From: Opitutaceae bacterium
GTDB lineage: Bacteria; Verrucomicrobiota; Verrucomicrobiia; Opitutales; Opitutaceae
Direction: 5' to 3'
NCBI GenBank assembly: GCA_016711225.1
Contig: JADJTK010000011.1
Coordinates: 124,001 to 188,000 of the forward strand
DNA: 64,000 nt
Part shown: one piece after another, positions 1-8,980 of the stretch
Layout: every line of letters begins with the position of its first letter
Position numbering within the stretch: position 1 is the stretch's first letter
The notes under the pieces: generated by a model
Seen by the model: the letters and a program-made list of their open reading frames with translations, nothing else
Databases searched by the model: none
Told to the model about the DNA's origin: nothing
Made by a program: the position numbers and the translations under genes

Positions 1-710
1 CAGGACTTTGCGAGCAGCCGGCGCTCCAGCGGTATGCAAACCGCCATACCGCGATAGAAGTCGCCGATGATCGGCACAAACACCGGCGCCTGCGCAAGAC
101 CGCAGACGGCCTTCATCTCCGGCAGATGCTTGTGCGCCAACCCGAGCGCGTACGGCCGCGGGGCCACGCGCTGATCTTGCGTCGATTCCTTCGCCTGCCG
201 CGCGGTCACGTCGGCCGCGCTCTCCCCGTACGTGGCGATGAGCTTCTTGCCGCCGCCGCTGAAGCCAGTGATCGAAGTGCAGACGATCGGATACGTCGGC
301 GGCACGATGCCGGCCTCGACCAGCGGCGACACGATGAGGTTGAACCCGCTCGCATGGCAGCCGGGCACGGCGACCTTCTTCGCCGCCTTCACGGCCGCGC
401 GTTGTTTGCCGCGATGGAGCTCCGGCAGGCCGTAGACCCAGTCGGGATTCGTGCGGTGCGCCGTCGACGCATCAAGAAACCGCACGTTCGGGTGATCCAC
501 CGCAAGCGCCACAGCCTCCTTCGATGCGGCATCGGGCAGGCAGAGGAAGACGATGTCGGCCGCGGCAATCATTGCCTGGCGCGCTGCCGGGTCCTTGCGC
601 TGCGCCGGATCAATGGAGATCACCTCAAGGTCGCTACGGCTCGCGAGCCGCTCGTTGATTTCGAGGCCGGTGGTGCCCTCGCTGCCGTCGACAAAGATCT
701 TGGGTTTCAT
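1..710 (-). CDS. argC: N-acetyl-gamma-glutamyl-phosphate reductase, 3' end outside window
   Basis: The reading frame starts with ATG at 710 and is open to the window edge, giving the first 236 residues. It begins MKPKIFVDGSEGTTGLEI, the nucleotide-binding start of the short ArgC type. It contains the catalytic motif VPGCHASGFN (active-site Cys) and a later ITGFSGGGKK loop and LAHKHLPEM segment (active-site His), all typical of ArgC type 2. The enzyme reduces N-acetylglutamyl phosphate to the semialdehyde in cytoplasmic arginine synthesis. Known family length is about 310 residues, so roughly 75 residues lie outside. The start is supported by the correct N-terminal Rossmann strand directly after ATG. 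Confidence 0.93.
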   Translation of the reverse strand, partial: MKPKIFVDGSEGTTGLEINERLASRSDLEVISIDPAQRKDPAARQAMIAAADIVFLCLPDAASKEAVALAVDHPNVRFLDASTAHRTNPDWVYGLPELHRGKQRAAVKAAKKVAVPGCHASGFNLIVSPLVEAGIVPPTYPIVCTSITGFSGGGKKLIATYGESAADVTARQAKESTQDQRVAPRPYALGLAHKHLPEMKAVCGLAQAPVFVPIIGDFYRGMAVCIPLERRLLAKS

Positions 711-1123
711 GCGGTGAAAGGTTGTTGATGAAAGGTCGAACACTGCGGCGGCAACCGCCGCGAGCGTCAACACCACTAACGGCTCATTTCCGAGGGCCGA
801 CCACCCAAAGGCGCCGCCGGGCGGCCGGCACCGGCTGCGCCGCTGGGCAAAACCCCGAGTCCCGCCGTCACCGTATGCCGGATTCCACCGAAAGACCGAA
901 TCCGCTATCCTCCCGGATGCTATGCACTCGGCCGCGGCATCGCGCGGGGGACGAGGCTCCAGCGCTTTTCGGAGCCTCGGGTGGGCGCGAGCCGCCCCAG
1001 CGAGCCAGGCCGCACGCGGCCCCCCCCCCGCTCCGTCTTCTCCCTCCGCTTAACCCGGGGAAGAGAACGCCCTTGCCCCTTCCCTCGCTGGATTCCCCCA
1101 CCCACGCCAACCAAACCTCCGTC
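711..1123. other. Intergenic region with two hairpins
   Basis: This 413-base gap separates divergent argC and the first DUF1579 gene. It holds a perfect 7-bp hairpin at 745-761 (GCGGCGG, CAA loop, CCGCCGC) in the argC leader, and a 9-bp inverted repeat at 952-979 (CGAGGCTCC / GGAGCCTCG). The second resembles GAGGCTCC palindromes seen elsewhere in the window (near 5324, 41925, 42940). No convincing gene or promoter was seen. Confidence 0.4.
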
Positions 1124-2053
1124 ATGAGAACAGCGATCAGCCTGATCCTCGCGGCCGCTTTGACCGGCCTCGTATTTGCCCAGTCAACCCAACAATCCGA
1201 GCCATCCGGCATCGAACGACAACCGCTCGAACACTGGCTCGGCGACTGGACCTACCAAAGCACCACCCACAACTCGCCGCTCGGCGCCGGCGGCACCAGC
1301 CTAGGCACCTGCTCCGTACGGCCCATCCTGGCCGGGCAGTTCGTCGAGTTCCGCGGCAAGGAAACCGGCCCGGACGGATCCCTGCAGTGGATCGAAACCG
1401 ACGGCTTCGATCCGGCCCGCGGGTGCTTCTTCTGGAGCTCCTTCGCCAGCGACGGTTCCGTGATCGACGCCACCTACACCTTCGACGGCCCCCGCGTCGC
1501 CGTGACCGGCACCCTGCTTGCCGGCGACAAACGCTATCGACTCCGAGGCTTGGTGACGTTCGCCGACGACTTCCAGAGCCTGACCGACAAACGCGAGATT
1601 TCCACCGACGGCGTACACTGGACGCTGCTCAGCGAAAATCGCGCCGCCAAGATCATCCCGGTCCTCGCCGCACCCGACTCCGTCGAGCAGGAGTTGGTCG
1701 CCCTCGAAAACGCCTGGGCCGCCGCCTACGTCGCCGCCGACGTGAAGATGCTTGATCGCCTCGAGGCCGAGGAGTGGATCTGCACCTCGGCCAAGGGCGA
1801 AGTCATCGGCAAGGCCGACGATCTCCGCGACCTCGCCGACGGCTCCTTCAAAGCCACGGTCTTCGAGATGTCCGACCTCAAGGTGCAGATCTACGGCGAC
1901 ACCGCGGTAATCACCGGCCGCCAAACCGAGAAGGCGACCTACAAGGGCGAGGACGCGAGCGCCGTCCATCGCATCACCGACGTTTGGCTGCGCCGCGACG
2001 GACGCTGGCAGGCGATCGCCAGCCACCTCTCCCGCGAGGCCGCCGCGCCCTGA
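1124..2053 (+). CDS. Secreted DUF1579 plus SnoaL-like (DUF4440) protein
   Basis: I choose ATG 1124 because it gives a signal peptide (MRTAISLILAAALTGLVFAQ); upstream in-frame sequence is arginine-rich and not protein-like. Residues about 25-175 look like a DUF1579 beta-barrel (HWLGDWTYQS, then strands ending in a KREISTDG segment), and residues about 180-309 like an NTF2/SnoaL-type DUF4440 fold (ALENAWAAAYVAADVKMLD, YGDTAVITGRQ, DVWLRRDGRWQAIASH). Function is unknown; the DUF4440 fold usually binds small ligands. It is the first of three related secreted proteins in a row (see 2247 and 3403), suggesting local duplication. Confidence 0.8.
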   Translation: MRTAISLILAAALTGLVFAQSTQQSEPSGIERQPLEHWLGDWTYQSTTHNSPLGAGGTSLGTCSVRPILAGQFVEFRGKETGPDGSLQWIETDGFDPARGCFFWSSFASDGSVIDATYTFDGPRVAVTGTLLAGDKRYRLRGLVTFADDFQSLTDKREISTDGVHWTLLSENRAAKIIPVLAAPDSVEQELVALENAWAAAYVAADVKMLDRLEAEEWICTSAKGEVIGKADDLRDLADGSFKATVFEMSDLKVQIYGDTAVITGRQTEKATYKGEDASAVHRITDVWLRRDGRWQAIASHLSREAAAP

Positions 2054-2246
2054 AGCCGCTAATGCACCCTATTCATCCATGTCTCCCTCGCTCGGGCAGA
2101 GTGTCGGCCTCCGCCTGAGCGAGAAACGACGTGCTAGGCGGGGCCGGAGCCCGCGCCCATCTCCGCCGAGCCGAGCGCTAGAGTCCATACCGAGCCCAAA
2201 TGGGCTCCATCGCCGCACTGCCCTCATACGGCACAACCAACCGTCC

Positions 2247-2762
2247 ATGAAGCCACACACCATGAAAACCCAATCCCTCGTCCTCGCAGCGGCATGCCTC
2301 GCAGCATACGCGCTCCCCTCCACCCTCACCCGCGCCGAGTCTGCCCCGGCGAACGAAGACTCCGCCATCATCGCCGTCATCGAAGAGGAGAAGCAGGCCT
2401 TCCTCGCCCTCGACGCCAGTCGCATCTCCGCCACGTGGTTACGGAGTCCTTCGTCCGCCAAAATCTACGTTTTCGACGGCAAGGAGATGCGTTTCGATGG
2501 TTCCGCCGTGATCGAAAACCACGACCTCGAAAACCTCGCCAACGAGCGAGCGTTGCCGCCCCAACGACGTTCACAGTTCACATTCACCGACTTCCGCGTC
2601 ACCCAACAGGGCGAATCGGCCTGGGTGACCTGTCACGCGAAATGGAGCGGCTACTCCGCCGACACGCCCCTCTCCGGCAAACAGGCGCGCATCTACGTGC
2701 TCCAGTGGAGCGAGGGTCGCTGGATGATCGCGCTCATGGCAATCGTCGGACTCGCCCCATAA
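2247..2762 (+). CDS. Secreted SnoaL-like (DUF4440) protein
   Basis: The protein is 171 residues from ATG 2247, or 166 from ATG 2262; both give a signal peptide (MKTQSLVLAAACLAAYALP). One NTF2-like domain follows: helix with IIAVIEEEKQAFLALDASRI, then strands with KIYVFDGKEMRFDG, SAWVTCHAKW and a terminal IYVLQWSEGRWMIALM. It resembles the third domain of the protein at 3403 in having an EKQ/KER helix and a WSEGRWMI-type last strand. Exact role is unknown; secreted ligand-binding or periplasmic protein is an inference from fold and signal peptide. Confidence 0.72.
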   Translation: MKPHTMKTQSLVLAAACLAAYALPSTLTRAESAPANEDSAIIAVIEEEKQAFLALDASRISATWLRSPSSAKIYVFDGKEMRFDGSAVIENHDLENLANERALPPQRRSQFTFTDFRVTQQGESAWVTCHAKWSGYSADTPLSGKQARIYVLQWSEGRWMIALMAIVGLAP

Positions 2763-3402
2763 CGCCCCGCCGCGCTGGGTTCACCGCAGCGCGCGCGCCC
2801 GCGCCCTCCCGTGGCTATCCGCCCGTCCCCCAGCCCGGGAGGCGCGCCGGACAGTTCATTTCTCCCGTCCTAACGCCGCCCCCTCCAACCATGAGAGTGA
2901 CGATCGCCTATTTCTCCTGCCCGCGCTAATACTCCTCCTCTCACGGTCGTTCCTGCCGAATAGCATGCGGTGAGTAGCGAGCATCCGCCCCGTCCCCGGT
3001 CCACGTGCTGGCGTTCTTCTGTCCGGGGCGCAGAGGCCCCGCCACCGATGGTGCACGCGCCAATTCGATCCCGCCCTGAACCGGCCGGCCCTGCCACGCC
3101 ACGCGATCGTGTTGTCGTTCCACAACCCAGCCCGGTCCCGACTCCGACTTCTAAACGGACTAATCACACATCCGCATTGGGCGATCGCGCCCAACCGACT
3201 ATCCTCTGCGCCATGCGCAGAAGCGCGGTCACTCACGACTGGATATCTGGGCAGCCCAGCCCGCGAGGCCGGAGCGACGCGCCCGGGCCGCCCCAGGGCT
3301 TGGCGACGGTCGTCCCCGCCGGCCATGACCACGCGCCCCCGCTTCCCGCACGGTCCGCCGCCGCGCCCACGCAGAACGCACGCTGAAGCCGCTCTTCCCT
3401 CC
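2763..3402. other. Intergenic region with a dispersed-repeat copy
   Basis: This 640-base gap contains no convincing gene. Around 2929-2990 it carries a copy of the dispersed element found at 7691, 41561 and 42721: the core GAGTAGCGAGCATCC lies at 2972-2986 next to a TCCTCCTC pyrimidine run. The remainder is GC-rich and without recognisable structure. Confidence 0.45.
2929..2990 (+). repeat. Dispersed tagcgagcatcc / pyrimidine element, copy 1
   Basis: The core GAGTAGCGAGCATCC at 2972-2986 matches the cores at about 7710-7726 and, less exactly, 41584-41593 and 42730-42741. In this copy the pyrimidine run (tactcctcctctc) precedes the core instead of following it, so the copy is rearranged or degenerate. 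Confidence 0.5.
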
Positions 3403-5022
3403 ATGAATGCCTCCCGACTCCTCCTGCTCGCCGCCGGTCTTGCCGTCGCGGCCCTCGCCCAACCCGCCTCCCCTCAGCCCGGGCCGGCGCTGCAACGGCT
3501 CAAGATCCGCCATGGCGACTGGGCCTATGTAATGGAGTTCCTCGAGACGCCGGTGTGGACGGCCGGAAAGATCACCGGCACCGCCACCACCCGCCCCACT
3601 CTCGACGGATTCGGCGCCGAGACCACCTTTCTCGAACCCACGCCAGGCGGCGCGCGCCAAAGAACCGAGACCAACTGGCTCGACCCCGAGACCAACGACA
3701 TCAGCTACGTCGTGCTCGGCAACGACGGCCGCGTCGAACAGGGCACCTGCGTGTTCACCGGCAATACCTGGACCTGGCAGGGCGTCCTCCCTGCCGGCGG
3801 CCGCTACTGGAAGGTGCGCGGCAAAGGAAGCTTCGCGGACGACCACAACAGCTTCACGCAGGTGGGCGAGATCTCCCCGGACGGAAACATGTGGATACCC
3901 GCCTTCACCCGCACCGCCACCCGGGCCCCGGCGCCGGTCGTCCCAAGCTCCGAGGCGGACGAAGCCGCACTGGTCGCCCTCGAGCACGAATGGGCCAACG
4001 CCTTCCTCAATCGCGACACCCAAACCCTCGAGCGAATCGCAGCCGACGACTGGACCTGCACCGAGCCGACGGGTGAGGTCGTGTCCAAAGCCCGCGACCT
4101 GGCCGCGCTCGGCTCCGCCACCCCGGCCTCCACCCGGATCGCGAAGACCGATCTCAAGGTCCGGGTCTACGGCGACACCGCCATCGTCACCGGTCGCCAA
4201 CAGGAGCTCGGCCCGGACGCCAGCACGGCCTTTCAAATCACCGATACTTGGCGCCGCCTCGACGGGCACTGGCGCTGCCACGCCACCCATCGCTCCCGGA
4301 TCGTCCCTCCGCTCGACAACGCCGCCGTCCGTCGCGAGGTGCTCGAGACAGTCCAGGGCATGATCGCCGCAAAGGAACGCCTCGACGCCACGGCCTCCTG
4401 GGCCCGCCATGCCGATGTCCCCGACTACCTCTGGACCAACATCGACGGCACGCTCCATTCCTTCACCGAGACCCGGAAGATCTGGACCGACTTCCTCGCC
4501 GGCTGTGTTCAACTCAAATACACCACCAAGCGCGAAGAAGTGGAGGTGCTTGGCCCCGACACCGCCCTTTCCCTCTGGCACGGTGCCACCACCATCACCA
4601 CCACGGACGGCAAAACCACGCAGCACGACTCGTGGACCGCCTGCTACCTCTACCGCCGCATCGCCGGCGAGTGGCGGATCGTCGGCGGCCAGGAATCCTC
4701 CGCTCCGCCTCCCACGGCCGCTCCGCCGCCCCCTGCGCCAGAAATTCCGCTACCGACGCCTCCGCCCGCTACTGCCCCTTCCGTCCCGACCGAGCCGCCT
4801 CCGGCGCTCCCCGCAGCTGAGGCCCCGGCCGCAGCCATGCCGGAAACGCCCGCCGCTCCCCCAACCACCGTGCCGGCGATTCCACCCAATATCCCTCCAG
4901 TGGCGATACTGGCACCGCCTCCGTCAGCACCGGAGGCGCTCACCACGCCGCTCGTCCCCGCGGGGGCCGAAGCGCCCGCAACCCTGCCCTCGGCGCCGGT
5001 CGACGCTCCGCGCTTGCCCTGA
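3403..5022 (+). CDS. Secreted three-domain DUF1579 / SnoaL / SnoaL protein with Pro-rich tail
   Basis: ATG 3403 gives a signal peptide (MNASRLLLLAAGLAVAALAQ) and 539 residues; upstream in-frame codons are not protein-like. Domain order: a DUF1579-like barrel (about 25-175), a DUF4440/SnoaL domain (about 180-300; ALEHEWANAFLNRDTQTLE, YGDTAIVTGRQQE, DTWRRLDGHWRCHATH) and a second NTF2-like domain (about 310-435; FTETRKIWTDFLAG, GEWRIVGGQESS). About 105 residues of Pro/Ala-rich low complexity follow. The first two domains align closely with the protein at 1124, so the two are paralogues. Function is unknown; an exported location is inferred. Confidence 0.75.
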   Translation: MNASRLLLLAAGLAVAALAQPASPQPGPALQRLKIRHGDWAYVMEFLETPVWTAGKITGTATTRPTLDGFGAETTFLEPTPGGARQRTETNWLDPETNDISYVVLGNDGRVEQGTCVFTGNTWTWQGVLPAGGRYWKVRGKGSFADDHNSFTQVGEISPDGNMWIPAFTRTATRAPAPVVPSSEADEAALVALEHEWANAFLNRDTQTLERIAADDWTCTEPTGEVVSKARDLAALGSATPASTRIAKTDLKVRVYGDTAIVTGRQQELGPDASTAFQITDTWRRLDGHWRCHATHRSRIVPPLDNAAVRREVLETVQGMIAAKERLDATASWARHADVPDYLWTNIDGTLHSFTETRKIWTDFLAGCVQLKYTTKREEVEVLGPDTALSLWHGATTITTTDGKTTQHDSWTACYLYRRIAGEWRIVGGQESSAPPPTAAPPPPAPEIPLPTPPPATAPSVPTEPPPALPAAEAPAAAMPETPAAPPTTVPAIPPNIPPVAILAPPPSAPEALTTPLVPAGAEAPATLPSAPVDAPRLP

Positions 5023-5426
5023 CCGTTCGCCCGCGGCCCCAGCCGCCTGTGCCGCCACGCCCTGATCGGTCCCCCCGAGCTAAGATCGCTGTCGCGGCCG
5101 CGACACGCATTTGTGCAGTCGCGCATCGTAGCCACCAGCGGGAGCACGGGAACCTTCTCTCGCCCGAGGCCGGCTAGCCCCCTGCCGACCGCCGCCTGCC
5201 CAGAACAGCCGCGCCGACCGGGGCCGCGATCGATTGTTGGCTCCAGCGGCGCCCCCCCGGTGACGCCCACCTGTCTCGCGTCTTTGCTTCGCCGCGCCCG
5301 TGTCGCCATGCATTGATGACCCGCGGAGGCTCCGCCTCCACCACTCGCCCGCCTTTCCCTCCCCCATGACCACCCGCCTCCGGTTGCTCCGCTCCTCGCC
5401 GTGAGCCTCGCACTCCACGACCTCGC
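5023..5426. other. Intergenic region with a TGTCGCG palindrome
   Basis: No gene is seen in these 404 bases. A perfect 16-bp palindrome TGTCGCGGCCGCGACA lies at 5090-5105, and a second palindrome GGAGGCTCCGCCTCC at about 5325-5339. A short frame from ATG 5366 ends at TGA 5402 and may be a leftover of the start of the next gene. Confidence 0.4.
5090..5105. repeat. 16-bp perfect palindrome TGTCGCGGCCGCGACA
   Basis: The palindrome differs only in its two central bases from TGTCGCGATCGCGACA at 29708-29723; both are intergenic. Both are followed by C and then an A/T-rich stretch with a CATTT or AAATG core. A binding site for a dimeric regulator or a small dispersed repeat would both fit. Confidence 0.55.
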
Positions 5427-6221
5427 TTGGCGCCCAACCCCCCGCCTCCTCCGGCCGCCCTCCTCCCGCAGGCCCAGCTCACAATCCCTGGCGACAACTC
5501 CGTCGCCCGGCCCGACGTAAAGGCCGTGTGGGGTTCCTCCTGCCTAGTCAAAGCCCGCGGGCACACCGTCCTTTTTGATACCGGGGCCGACCCTCCGTGC
5601 TCAAGGAGGAACCTGGCTGCGCTGCGGATCGATCCCTCAAGCATCGAAGCCGTCGTTCTCTCGCATTACCACGGCGACCACACCTTCGGTGCTCCCGGCC
5701 TCGGCCGGCGGCAAGGCCTCCGCACCTACGTGCCGGAAAGTCTGACCCACCACCCGGAGGAGGCAGCGGCCATGGGCGCCGCCGGTCTCGAACCGGAGAC
5801 CGTATCGGGGCCGACAACCCTATTCGAGGGGATCACTATCACCAAGCCGCTGCCGTTCACCGAGTCCGACACACCTGAGCTTGCCGCAGAGCAATGCCTC
5901 ACCCTCGACACTCCCGCTGGTCTCGTGGTGATCGTCGGCTGTTCGCACCCAGGAGTTGTCGCCCAACTCGAGCAGGTGAAACAACAGACCGACCGTCCCC
6001 TCTATCTTGTGATCGGAGGCTTCCATCAGTTCGACCGACCCGAGGCCGAGGCGCGAGAAATCGCCACCGCCATGCGGTCGCTTGGGGTCCAAAACGTGGC
6101 TGCAACCCACTGCACGGGCGAGGCCGCTGCCGCGGTCTTCCGCACGGTTTTCGGCGGCCACTACATTCCAGCTGGAGTGGGCGCGGTGATCGAGCTGCCG
6201 CTGCCCGCCACCACTCCTTAA
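5427..6221 (+). CDS. MBL-fold metallohydrolase (COG1237-like)
   Basis: The metal site SHYHGDH is at residues about 74-80, after LFDTGADPPCSRRN and before VGCSHPGV and GGFHQF, an arrangement of the COG1237 metallo-beta-lactamase family (related to dihydropterin-linked synthases). Substrate is unknown. The only start in the open frame is TTG 5427, preceded in frame by a stop at 5367, and it gives an odd proline-rich first 15 residues. A short ATG frame at 5366 (MTTRLRLLRSSP, stop 5402) in a different phase could be the original start separated by an indel. About 264 residues. Confidence 0.8.
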   Translation: MAPNPPPPPAALLPQAQLTIPGDNSVARPDVKAVWGSSCLVKARGHTVLFDTGADPPCSRRNLAALRIDPSSIEAVVLSHYHGDHTFGAPGLGRRQGLRTYVPESLTHHPEEAAAMGAAGLEPETVSGPTTLFEGITITKPLPFTESDTPELAAEQCLTLDTPAGLVVIVGCSHPGVVAQLEQVKQQTDRPLYLVIGGFHQFDRPEAEAREIATAMRSLGVQNVAATHCTGEAAAAVFRTVFGGHYIPAGVGAVIELPLPATTP

Positions 6222-6381
6222 CCCCCGGCCGCCCGCGCCATCGCTGGATCCACGGTTTGGCGATGGTATTGCCGCATGGCGCGGTGAGCGCATTCGGTGG
6301 TCGGTTCGGCAAACCGGGGCTTACGCGCACCTCGGGCCGGCGCCGATCGGCGCCTCCGTCCGTTCCACCCCCAAACGCCGC

Positions 6382-7650
6382 TCAATCCGCGTGGCGCGGG
6401 GCAAAATCCACGGCGACCAGACACAGGTCGTCGGCGAAGCCCTTCTCGGTCGCGCTCGCGCCGAACTCGCGCACCGCGGCAAGCAACCCATCCAGCAATG
6501 CCGACGTGGCCAGCCCTGCCCGTGCCGCCAGCGCCGAGCGCAGCCGGTCGGGGCCAAACTCCTCCCCGCTCGCATCCGCGGCCTCGTACAGCCCGTCGGT
6601 AAAGACAAATACCCTGTCGCCCGGGCTCAGCGGCACCGTCACCGCCTCGTAGACTTCGTCGGGGATCATGCCCAGCGCCGGCCCCGAACCGTCGGTGCCC
6701 ACCCCCAGCGCCTCGACCGCGCCCTCATGGCGCAGCAGCAGCGGGTGCGGATGCCCGGCATTGGCGAGGCGCAACTCGCCCCGGGCCACATCGACCACCA
6801 AGTAGACGGCCGTCACAAACACCAAATCGTCGGTACGCGAAAGCAGGCTCTGCAGCCCGCGATTGATCTCGCTCAAGAATCGATCCGGCGATCCGGCCAA
6901 CGCGCGGTTCTCGCGGGCGAGACCATGGATGAGCGCCGCCACCAGTGCGGCGCGTACGCCATGGCCCATCACGTCGCACAACAGCACGGCCGCCGAGGTA
7001 TGCGAAACCGGCAGGACCGAGAAGAAATCCCCCGCCACTGCGCTGCTGGGTATCCACCGGTGGCAAAACCGCAGCAGGCTGCGCTCGGGCAACACCCCGG
7101 CGGGAACCGTCGGGTACTGATGGGTGAGCAACGCCTGCTGGACCTGCCTCGCCATGGCCAGATCCGCCTCCACCTGGGCATTCTTCCAGCGCAACTCCTC
7201 ATTCGAGCGCGCCAACCGGTCTTCCAGCCCCCGGCGATCGAGTGCGCTCAGAATCGCGCGGCGCAACTCCGGCAGATGCATCCCGGCTTTCACCAGATAG
7301 TCCTTCGCCCCGCGCTTCATCGCCTCGACGGCCACGTGCTCGTTACCACTGCCGGTGAGCATGATGACGGTGGGCCGGGCGGACTCGGGCAGCTTGTTGA
7401 GCTCGTCGAGCACCGTGAGCCCATTTTCATCCGCCAGATGGTAGTCGAGCAGCATCAACGTCCAGCCGCCCAGCCGGACCAACGCCAACGCCTCCCTTCC
7501 GGTCGCCACCCATTTCGGAGCGCAGAGCACACCCTCGCCAATATTGCGCAACAAGCCCTGCAACACCGCGCCGACGGTAGCGTCGTCGTCCACGATCAGG
7601 ACGGGGATGGGGGTATTGGGCATGGGGCGAGCCGGAGGCTTTCCCTTCAT
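6382..7650 (-). CDS. Response regulator with PP2C (SpoIIE/RsbU-type) phosphatase output
   Basis: The protein has a receiver domain at about 15-130 (VLIVDDDATVG, phospho-acceptor in MLLDYHLADENG, then IMLTGSGNEH and a K in DYLVKAG), a short coiled coil (ARSNEELRWKNAQVEADLAMARQVQ) and a PP2C domain (AVAGDFFSVL, LLCDVMGHGVRAALVA, GFADDLCLVAVD) with the metal-binding aspartates. Such proteins dephosphorylate anti-anti-sigma factors in partner-switching. I use ATG 7650, with GGGAGCGG a little upstream; ATG 7623 is the alternative. No partner kinase or anti-sigma gene is adjacent. Confidence 0.88.
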   Translation of the reverse strand: MKGKPPARPMPNTPIPVLIVDDDATVGAVLQGLLRNIGEGVLCAPKWVATGREALALVRLGGWTLMLLDYHLADENGLTVLDELNKLPESARPTVIMLTGSGNEHVAVEAMKRGAKDYLVKAGMHLPELRRAILSALDRRGLEDRLARSNEELRWKNAQVEADLAMARQVQQALLTHQYPTVPAGVLPERSLLRFCHRWIPSSAVAGDFFSVLPVSHTSAAVLLCDVMGHGVRAALVAALIHGLARENRALAGSPDRFLSEINRGLQSLLSRTDDLVFVTAVYLVVDVARGELRLANAGHPHPLLLRHEGAVEALGVGTDGSGPALGMIPDEVYEAVTVPLSPGDRVFVFTDGLYEAADASGEEFGPDRLRSALAARAGLATSALLDGLLAAVREFGASATEKGFADDLCLVAVDFAPRHAD

Positions 7651-7690
7651 CGGCGTAACCCGCTCCCGGTTTACCGCAATCTGCCGCAGC

Positions 7691-7790
7691 AGAAGTAGCG
7701 AGGAGTGGGTAGCGAGTAGCGAGCATCCCGCCCATCCTTCTCGTTCTCGTACTCCTGCTCGGTCTCTTGCTCCTACTCCTGCTCCCGCTC
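7691..7790 (+). repeat. Dispersed tagcgagcatcc / pyrimidine element, copy 2
   Basis: This copy has gtagcgagga, gggtagcgagtagcgagcatcc, then about 60 bases of degenerate TTCTCGT/TCCTGCTC triplet-like pyrimidine repeats. It sits upstream of scpA and of the divergent phosphatase gene. The 19-mer TGCTCCTACTCCTGCTCCC at 7768-7786 recurs exactly inside scpA at 8767-8785. Confidence 0.6.
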
Positions 7791-7912
7791 CGATTCTCGC
7801 TTCTGCCCCGCGGCCTCCAGTTCCTGTCCTGCTCTCACCGCTCCGAGCCCTGTCCAACCAAACCACGAGAAAACCGTTGCCCGGTCCGGCGGCCTCCGAC
7901 TGCATTCTCCCC

Positions 7913-8980
7913 GTGGTCGCGCCCATCCCCGACACCGATTATCGCATCAAGCTCCAGGTCTTCGAAGGACCGCTGGATCTCCTGTTGTTCCTGATCCGCA
8001 AGAACGAGCTCGATATCTACGACATCCCGATCGAGCAAGTCACCAAGCAGTACCTCGACGCCCTCTACGCGATGGGCGACCTCAAGCTCGAGCTGGCCGG
8101 CGAATTCTTCGTGATGGCCGCCACGCTCATGGAGATCAAGAGCCGCATGCTGCTGCCCAAGAACCAGCAGGCCATCGATCCCAACGCCGGCGAGGAGGAG
8201 GAGATCGACCCGCGCTGGGAGCTCGTCCACCAACTCATCCAGTACAAAAAGTTCAAGGACGCAGCCTCCGGCATCGCCGAGATGATCGGCACGCGCCAGG
8301 CGATGCTCGAACGCGCTCAGGTCACCCAGAACCTCGCCCAGTCCGACCGCCCGCTGCGCCCCTCCGACCGCATCGAACTCTGGAACGCCTTCAACCAGGT
8401 CCTGGACGACCACATGACGGTCGTCGACCAGATGGAGCTCATCCTTAAGCGCATCGTCCACGAGCCGAGCTTCCTCTTCTCCTCCTTGCTCCCGGAGCGC
8501 ACCTCGTTGCGCAACCTCGTCTCCACCTTCATTGCCGTACTCGAGCTCACCCGCATGCTCAAGATCCGCGTACGGCAGGACGAGCATTTCGCCGACATCA
8601 CCGTCGAACGCGCCCCCGATCCACTGCAACCCCGCGCCGCCGAAGCGACCGCCGGCGCGACCAGCGGGACCGCCCCCTCTCCCGCGCAAAATACCGCCTC
8701 TCTCGCTCCGGACGCCGAGCATCCCCCCTCTCCGGAGCCCCCGCCTGAGCCGCCGGAACTTTCTTCTGCTCCTACTCCTGCTCCCCTCTCCGTATCCGAA
8801 GCCCTCGTTCGGCCCCCGGTCGAGTCCTCGCCCGAGGCCATGTCCGTCGCCGACACGCTCGCCGTCCCCGACAGCTCCGACCTTGAGGCCCCGCCGCCCC
8901 GCGGCACCCTGGAGACCCTTCCGCCCCCCACCCCCGAAGCCCTTGCCAATCCGGACCAGACCGGCACCGTGCCCGCGTGA
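7913..8980 (+). CDS. scpA: Segregation and condensation protein A, with long C-terminal tail
   Basis: Residues 5-235 are ScpA: IKLQVFEGPLDLLLFLIRKNELDIYDIPI at the start, AATLMEIKSRMLLP in the middle and a winged-helix end (FIAVLELTRMLKIRVRQDEHFADI). ScpA is the kleisin bridging SMC heads with ScpB in chromosome condensation. No ATG fits; GTG 7913 is the nearest start before the conserved domain. The last 120 residues are Pro/Ala/Ser-rich low complexity not usual for ScpA (normally about 240-280 residues), and include a stretch of the neighbouring intergenic repeat. The stop overlaps the next gene's start by 4 bp. Confidence 0.9.
   Translation: MVAPIPDTDYRIKLQVFEGPLDLLLFLIRKNELDIYDIPIEQVTKQYLDALYAMGDLKLELAGEFFVMAATLMEIKSRMLLPKNQQAIDPNAGEEEEIDPRWELVHQLIQYKKFKDAASGIAEMIGTRQAMLERAQVTQNLAQSDRPLRPSDRIELWNAFNQVLDDHMTVVDQMELILKRIVHEPSFLFSSLLPERTSLRNLVSTFIAVLELTRMLKIRVRQDEHFADITVERAPDPLQPRAAEATAGATSGTAPSPAQNTASLAPDAEHPPSPEPPPEPPELSSAPTPAPLSVSEALVRPPVESSPEAMSVADTLAVPDSSDLEAPPPRGTLETLPPPTPEALANPDQTGTVPA

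Noticed and set aside
3229..4626. 465-residue minus-strand frame
   Set aside because: Antisense shadow of the three-domain DUF1579/SnoaL gene; no motifs.
7741..7790. Pyrimidine repeats as a CRISPR array or microsatellite
   Set aside because: Units are degenerate, lack unique spacers, and recur as part of a dispersed element.
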